Source: Enterobacteriaceae bacterium
GTDB lineage: Bacteria; Pseudomonadota; Gammaproteobacteria; Enterobacterales; Enterobacteriaceae
Assembly (NCBI GenBank): GCA_031253755.1
Contig: JAIRVT010000071.1
Coordinates: forward strand, 1-38,450
Direction: 5' to 3'
DNA length: 38,450 nucleotides
Below, one piece after another: positions 33,831-38,450 of the stretch. The translations under genes and the position numbers were made by a program. Numbering within the stretch: position 1 is the stretch's first letter; every line of letters starts with the position of its first letter. The notes under the pieces are model-generated. The model ran no database searches and was not told where the DNA came from. It saw only the letters and a program-made list of their open reading frames with translations.

Positions 33831-35408
33831 TCATTCCCACTCAATGGTCGCAGGGGGTTTACCGCTGATGTCATAGACAACGCGTGAGATACCATTGACT
33901 TCATTGATGATACGGTTCGATACGCGTCCCAGAAAATCGTATGGCAAGTGTGCCCAATGAGCGGTCATAAAGTCGATAGTTTCTACTGCACGCAGTGATA
34001 CGACCCAATCGTATTTACGCCCATCACCCATCACGCCGACAGAACGGACTGGCAGGAAGACGGTGAATGCCTGGCTGACTTTGTTATACAGATCCGCGTT
34101 ATGCAGTTCTTCAATGAAAATGGCATCAGCACGGCGCAGTAAATCACAGTACTCTTTTTTCACTTCACCCAGTACGCGAACGCCAAGACCCGGGCCTGGG
34201 AATGGGTGGCGATATAACATGCCATGTGGCAGGCCCAGCGCCAGACCGATACGACGCACTTCATCTTTAAACAGCTCTTTCAGTGGCTCAACCAGACCCA
34301 GTGCCATATCTTCCGGCAATCCACCCACGTTGTGGTGAGATTTGATGACATGCGCATTGCCTGTCGCAGAGGCAGCAGATTCGATAACATCCGGGTAAAT
34401 GGTGCCTTGTGCCAGCCATTTAACCTGCGTTTGTTTTGCCGCTTCTTCATCAAATACATCGATAAAGACGTGGCCGATCATTTTACGTTTAGCTTCAGGA
34501 TCAGCAATGCCCTCCAATGCAGAAAGGAAACGATCTTCCGCTTTCACATGAACAATGTTCAGGTCAAATTTACCCTCAAACATCTCCATCACCTGCTCCG
34601 CTTCGTTCAGACGCAACAGGCCGTTGTCCACAAATACGCAGGTCAGGCGCTTACCAATCGCACGGTTCAGTAATAACGCAGTGACGGAAGAATCAACACC
34701 ACCGGATAGCGCCAGAATAACGTGATCATCACCAATCTGTGTACGCAGGCGTTCTACGATATCATCGATGATAGATGCAGGCGTCCATAACGCTTCACAT
34801 TGACAAATATCCAGCACAAAGCGTTGCAGGATATTCAGACCTTGATGAGTATGAGTCACTTCCGGGTGGAACTGCACACCATAAAAACGTTTGGCGTCGT
34901 TTGCCATGCCCGCAAACGGACAGCTATCCGTGCTGGCTACCGTGGTGAAACCTTCCGGAAGCGCGGTCACTTTATCGCCGTGGCTCATCCATACGTCCAG
35001 TACCGGAATGCCTGATTCGCTGATGGAGTCCTGAATGCCACGGAACAACTTGCTGTCGCCTTTGACCTCAACTTTCGCATAACCAAATTCACGATGCGCA
35101 GAAGTTGAAACTTCTCCGCCCAACTGCATGGACATGGTTTGCATGCCATAGCAGACTCCCAATACCGGCACGCCTGCATTAAAGACATATTCCGGTGCGC
35201 GTGGGCTGTTGTTCTCAGTGGTACTTTCCGGGCCACCGGAAAGAATGATGCCATTCGGGTTAAATGCGCGAATTTGTTCTTCAGTGACATTCCATGTCCA
35301 AAGTTCACAATAAACACCAATTTCACGAATACGGCGCGCGATAAGCTGCGTATATTGCGAGCCAAAATCAAGAATAAGGATACGATGTTGATGGATATTA
35401 GTTGTCAT
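33831..35408 (-). CDS. guaA: GMP synthase (glutamine-hydrolysing)
   Basis: 525 aa, converts XMP to GMP using glutamine and ATP. The class I amidotransferase domain (about 1-200) has Cys86 (GVCYGMQ), His181 and Glu183 (FHPEVTH). The ATP-pyrophosphatase domain has the P-loop-like LSGGVDSSV, and the C-terminal dimerisation domain ends [11 protein letters not shown]. The start [20 protein letters not shown] matches E. coli; an upstream in-frame start at 35426 is less likely. It lies 83 bp downstream of guaB in one operon. Confidence 0.97.
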   Translation of the reverse strand: MTTNIHQHRILILDFGSQYTQLIARRIREIGVYCELWTWNVTEEQIRAFNPNGIILSGGPESTTENNSPRAPEYVFNAGVPVLGVCYGMQTMSMQLGGEVSTSAHREFGYAKVEVKGDSKLFRGIQDSISESGIPVLDVWMSHGDKVTALPEGFTTVASTDSCPFAGMANDAKRFYGVQFHPEVTHTHQGLNILQRFVLDICQCEALWTPASIIDDIVERLRTQIGDDHVILALSGGVDSSVTALLLNRAIGKRLTCVFVDNGLLRLNEAEQVMEMFEGKFDLNIVHVKAEDRFLSALEGIADPEAKRKMIGHVFIDVFDEEAAKQTQVKWLAQGTIYPDVIESAASATGNAHVIKSHHNVGGLPEDMALGLVEPLKELFKDEVRRIGLALGLPHGMLYRHPFPGPGLGVRVLGEVKKEYCDLLRRADAIFIEELHNADLYNKVSQAFTVFLPVRSVGVMGDGRKYDWVVSLRAVETIDFMTAHWAHLPYDFLGRVSNRIINEVNGISRVVYDISGKPPATIEWE

Positions 35409-35491
35409 TAGAGGTGAATTCCCCAACCAAGTGGCGATTAAAAAGATAAAAAAGGTGTGACCCGCTATTGCGAGCCACTATGATTCATGAA

Positions 35492-36958
35492 TTACAGGCC
35501 TAAGCGATAGTTTGGTGATTCTTTGGTGATCGTCACGTCATGAACGTGGCTTTCCTGAATACCTGCACCACTGATGCGAACGAATTCGGCTTTCGTTCTC
35601 AGTTCGTCAATCGTCGCGCAACCCGTCAGACCCATGCAGGAGCGCAGTCCGCCCATTTGTTGGTGAACGATACTTTTCAGCAGCCCTTTATAAGCCACAC
35701 GGCCTTCGATACCTTCCGGCACCAGTTTGTCAGCCGCGTTATCCGTCTGGAAGTAGCGGTCAGAAGAGCCTTTAGACATTGCGCCCAGTGAACCCATGCC
35801 GCGATAAGATTTGAATGAACGCCCCTGATAGAGTTCGATTTCACCCGGAGATTCTTCTGTACCTGCCAACATTGAGCCGACCATCACACAAGATGCGCCC
35901 GCAGCAATTGCTTTAGCAATGTCACCGGAGAAACGGATACCACCATCGGCAATGACCGGAATACCCGTGCCTTCCAATGCTTCTACGGCATCAGCAATGG
36001 CGGTGATTTGTGGTACACCCACACCCGTTACGATACGAGTGGTACAAATAGAGCCGGGGCCGATACCGACTTTAACGGCGTTCACGCCAGCATCGACCAG
36101 CGCTTTCGCGCCTTCACCCGTAGCGACGTTACCACCAATGATTTGTAAATCAGGATATTTGGCGCGCGTTTCACGAATACGTTGTAAAACGCCCTCGGAA
36201 TGGCCGTGTGATGAGTCAATCAACAGGATATCGACACCCGCAGCAACCAGCGCATCAACACGCTCTTCGTTACCTGCACCGGCACCGACCGCAGCGCCGA
36301 CACGCAGACGGCCCTGTTCATCTTTACACGCATTTGGTTTACGTTCTGCTTTCTGGAAATCTTTCACAGTAATCATGCCGAGCAAATGGAAGCTATCATC
36401 AACGACCAGTGCTTTTTCAACACGCTGCTCATGCATTTTCTGCAATACCACTTCCCGTGCTTCGCCTTCTTTTACCGTCACCAGACGCGCTTTCGGCGTC
36501 ATCACTGCGGTCACCGGCAGGTCCAGATCAGTCACAAAACGCACATCACGACCGGTAATGATACCTACCAGCTCATTGGATTCGGTCACAACCGGATAAC
36601 CGGCAAAACCATTACGCGCGGTCAGTTCGTTAACTTCACGCAGTGTCGTTTGGGGCGTGACAGTGACAGGATCGGCGACAACACCACTTTCATGTTTTTT
36701 CACGCGGCTGACTTCTTCAGCCTGACGCTCAATAGACATGTTTTTGTGGATAAAACCGATTCCCCCTTCTTGCGCCAGTGCGATAGCCAGAGAAGATTCC
36801 GTCACAGTATCCATCGCTGCGGAGAGCATAGGCACATTCAGACGAATAGTGGATGTCAATTGCGTGGACAGGTCTGCGGTATTAGGCAAAACGGTAGAGT
36901 GGGCAGGAACTAATAAAACGTCGTCAAAAGTCAGTGCTTCTTTTTTAATTCGTAACAT
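35492..36958 (-). CDS. guaB: IMP dehydrogenase
   Basis: 488 aa, oxidises IMP to XMP with NAD, the first step committed to guanine nucleotides. The start [20 protein letters not shown] matches E. coli. Two CBS domains (about 93-205) sit inside the barrel domain. The catalytic Cys is in [15 protein letters not shown], the phosphate loop in [13 protein letters not shown], and the mobile flap contains KGSSDRY. The promoter region carries TATAAT, a GC-rich discriminator and a PurR-like box. Confidence 0.97.
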   Translation of the reverse strand: MLRIKKEALTFDDVLLVPAHSTVLPNTADLSTQLTSTIRLNVPMLSAAMDTVTESSLAIALAQEGGIGFIHKNMSIERQAEEVSRVKKHESGVVADPVTVTPQTTLREVNELTARNGFAGYPVVTESNELVGIITGRDVRFVTDLDLPVTAVMTPKARLVTVKEGEAREVVLQKMHEQRVEKALVVDDSFHLLGMITVKDFQKAERKPNACKDEQGRLRVGAAVGAGAGNEERVDALVAAGVDILLIDSSHGHSEGVLQRIRETRAKYPDLQIIGGNVATGEGAKALVDAGVNAVKVGIGPGSICTTRIVTGVGVPQITAIADAVEALEGTGIPVIADGGIRFSGDIAKAIAAGASCVMVGSMLAGTEESPGEIELYQGRSFKSYRGMGSLGAMSKGSSDRYFQTDNAADKLVPEGIEGRVAYKGLLKSIVHQQMGGLRSCMGLTGCATIDELRTKAEFVRISGAGIQESHVHDVTITKESPNYRLGL

Positions 36959-37013
36959 GAGCAATATCTCACCAGGCTTGGGGCATTAATAAGGGATAAA
37001 ATATTGCCGCGGC

Positions 37014-37039
37014 ATTATACAGGCCGTAAACGGTTGCTT
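37014..37039 (-). promoter_or_regulatory. guaB promoter with PurR-like box
   Basis: On the minus strand a perfect TATAAT (plus 37014-37019) is followed by GCCGCGGC, a GC-rich discriminator. Just upstream, CCGTAAACGGTTGCTT (37024-37039) matches the PurR operator ACGCAAACGTTTGCGT at 12 of 16 positions and covers the -35 area. This predicts purine repression and stringent control, as known for E. coli guaBA. Confidence 0.6.
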
Positions 37040-37062
37040 CCAGCATTTTCTGAAAAAATTTC

Positions 37063-37090
37063 TTGATTAGTCATAATGACTCGCTATTAT
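37063..37090 (+). promoter_or_regulatory. xseA promoter
   Basis: TTGATT (37063-37068) and TATTAT (37085-37090) are 16 bp apart, 4 and 5 of 6 to consensus, and lie about 40 bp before the xseA ATG. It is divergent from the guaB promoter. Confidence 0.5.
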
Positions 37091-37131
37091 CAGTCGATTA
37101 AACCTTTGTTTTAAAATTTGATCTAGCTCAC

Positions 37132-38450
37132 ATGTCACTGCCAACCAACACGGGAATTTTTTCTGTCAGTCGTCTGAATCAGACCGTCCGTCAACTATTG
37201 GAACTGGAAATGGGGAGAATTTGGCTGAGTGCTGAAATTTCTAACTTTTCCCAGCCTTCATCCGGCCATTGGTATTTCACGCTGAAAGATGAACGGGCAC
37301 AAATTCGGGCTGCGATGTTTCGCAGTCATAATCTGCGGGCAACATTCCGGCCACAAAATGGTCAGCAAGTGCTGGTTCGGGCACAAATCACGCTGTATGA
37401 GCCACGGGGTGATTATCAGTTGCTGGTGGAAAGCATTCAGCCTGCCGGTGATGGGTTGTTGCAACAGCAATTTGAGGTGTTGAAACAAAAACTCGCTGCT
37501 GAAGGGTTGTTTGATCAAATTCATAAAAAACCACTGCCTGCACCGGCAAAACGCCTTGGTGTGATCACATCAGCCAGCGGTGCGGCATTGCACGATATTT
37601 TACATATCCTGAAACGCCGAGATCCCTCTTTGCCCATTGTCGTTTACCCCACAGCCGTTCAGGGAGCGGAAGCGCCATTGCAGATTATTCGCGCGATTGA
37701 ACTGGCAAATATCCGGCAGGAATGTGATGTTTTGATTGTCGGACGAGGCGGTGGTTCGCTGGAAGATTTATGGTGTTTTAATCATGAACACGTCGCGCGA
37801 GCGATATTCCAGAGCCAAATCCCTATCGTCAGTGCAGTCGGGCATGAAACGGATGTGACTATTGCCGATTTCGTTGCTGACTTACGCGCTCCGACGCCTT
37901 CTGCCGCCGCAGAATTGGTCAGTCGCAATCAAATTGAATTGTTGAGGCAAATTCAATCCCTGCAACAACGCCTCGAAATGGCAATGGATTATTTCTTCGC
38001 TCACAAGCAACGAATTTTTAATGGATTACAGCATCGGTTACAACAGCAACGGCCTGATTTACGGCTGGCTCGCCAACAGAATCGCCTGTCTGAATTACGG
38101 CAAAAATTAATCGATAGCTTATTACGTTGCTTAAAACAGAACGCTGCTTCCTATGAAAAATTAAATCATCGATTGCTGCAAAATAGCCCTGAACAAGAGC
38201 TCCGGCACTATAGTCAGCATATTCAACAAATTGATTTTCGGTTAAAACAGGCAATTGAACGACAATTATCCCGTGCTAAAGAGCGATTTGCCGTTTCCTG
38301 TTCACGGATGGAAGCCGTTAGCCCGCTGGCAACGTTAAGTCGCGGTTACAGCATCAGTGAAACGCCGGATGGCACATTGTTAAAGCAAGTCAAGCAGGTA
38401 AAAGTGGGGGATGCGCTGAAAACCCGTTTGCAGGATGGCTGGGTTGAGAG
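37132..38450 (+). CDS. xseA: Exonuclease VII large subunit (partial, 3' end cut)
   Basis: About 439 residues before the window ends, no stop reached. It starts [20 protein letters not shown]. The N-terminal OB-fold carries [20 protein letters not shown] and IRAAMFRS. The catalytic domain has [32 protein letters not shown] and [20 protein letters not shown], followed by a long coiled-coil region with LSRGYSI near the edge. With XseB it degrades single-stranded DNA in repair. The divergence from guaBA is the E. coli arrangement. Confidence 0.96.
   Translation, partial: MSLPTNTGIFSVSRLNQTVRQLLELEMGRIWLSAEISNFSQPSSGHWYFTLKDERAQIRAAMFRSHNLRATFRPQNGQQVLVRAQITLYEPRGDYQLLVESIQPAGDGLLQQQFEVLKQKLAAEGLFDQIHKKPLPAPAKRLGVITSASGAALHDILHILKRRDPSLPIVVYPTAVQGAEAPLQIIRAIELANIRQECDVLIVGRGGGSLEDLWCFNHEHVARAIFQSQIPIVSAVGHETDVTIADFVADLRAPTPSAAAELVSRNQIELLRQIQSLQQRLEMAMDYFFAHKQRIFNGLQHRLQQQRPDLRLARQQNRLSELRQKLIDSLLRCLKQNAASYEKLNHRLLQNSPEQELRHYSQHIQQIDFRLKQAIERQLSRAKERFAVSCSRMEAVSPLATLSRGYSISETPDGTLLKQVKQVKVGDALKTRLQDGWVE

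Noticed and set aside
35919..36599. Rightward 226-codon frame opposite guaB
   Set aside because: Ser/Thr/Pro/Arg-rich antisense of guaB; typical shadow.

Overview
The window reads as chromosome of an insect- or nematode-associated enterobacterium of the Xenorhabdus/Photorhabdus group, most likely Xenorhabdus. Housekeeping proteins (GyrA, NrdA/NrdB, UbiG, GuaA/GuaB, AroC, PrmB, LpxL) look closely related to E. coli forms, but the base composition is AT-richer. Intergenic repeats starting TATACCCG...CTTTCAAG, an AA10 chitin-active protein, a Kdo-hydroxylase-like gene and phage-derived cell-wall genes fit that group. The genus call is inference; family recognition is from memory, without a database search.

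Layout. Positions 1-5.3 kb hold the tail of an unknown gene, a leftward pair (66-aa protein plus choloylglycine-hydrolase-like enzyme), lpxL, a phzF-type gene broken by one in-frame TAG, and a stand-alone lldD. Positions 5.3-12.7 kb are accessory: an RBBP9-type hydrolase, a DUF2335-like membrane protein, and a lambda-type Cro/CI switch with three operators spaced exactly 24 bp apart. A very AT-rich phosphoethanolamine-transferase-like gene follows, then an AA10 LPMO behind a Pho-box-like site. Next come a GH24 lysozyme, a small transcription unit with a 24-codon ORF, and an AmpDh3-like amidase. Two direct repeats (5289-5327 and 10801-10839) bracket the hydrolase-to-LPMO part.

Positions 12.8-27 kb are conserved core: yfaE-nrdB-nrdA leftward, then ubiG, divergent gyrA, rcsC, and rcsB-rcsD convergent with it. 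Then come tRNA-Ser(UGA) and tRNA-Thr(UGU) behind one promoter, followed by yfcL-epmC-yfcA-aroC-prmB leftward, with no mepA between yfcA and aroC and no smrB beside prmB. The last part has a Kdo-hydroxylase-like gene, the guaB-guaA operon with a PurR-like box, and the start of xseA, which runs off the window.

How it fits together. Three genes modify lipid A or LPS core (lpxL, the EptA-like gene, kdoO-like), and the full Rcs phosphorelay, which senses envelope stress, is present. The most unusual part is the immunity switch. Its CI keeps the catalytic serine, but has Thr-Gly at the usual Ala-Gly cleavage point and Arg where the catalytic Lys should be, so it is predicted not to self-cleave in an SOS response. 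No phage replication, integrase or structural genes are visible, and the Cro-side promoter points at the DUF2335-like gene. This looks like a retained phage control circuit rather than a living prophage. Other points of interest are the LPMO, whose copper-binding His lies five residues inside the predicted signal-peptidase cut, and two neighbouring wall hydrolases without signal peptides.
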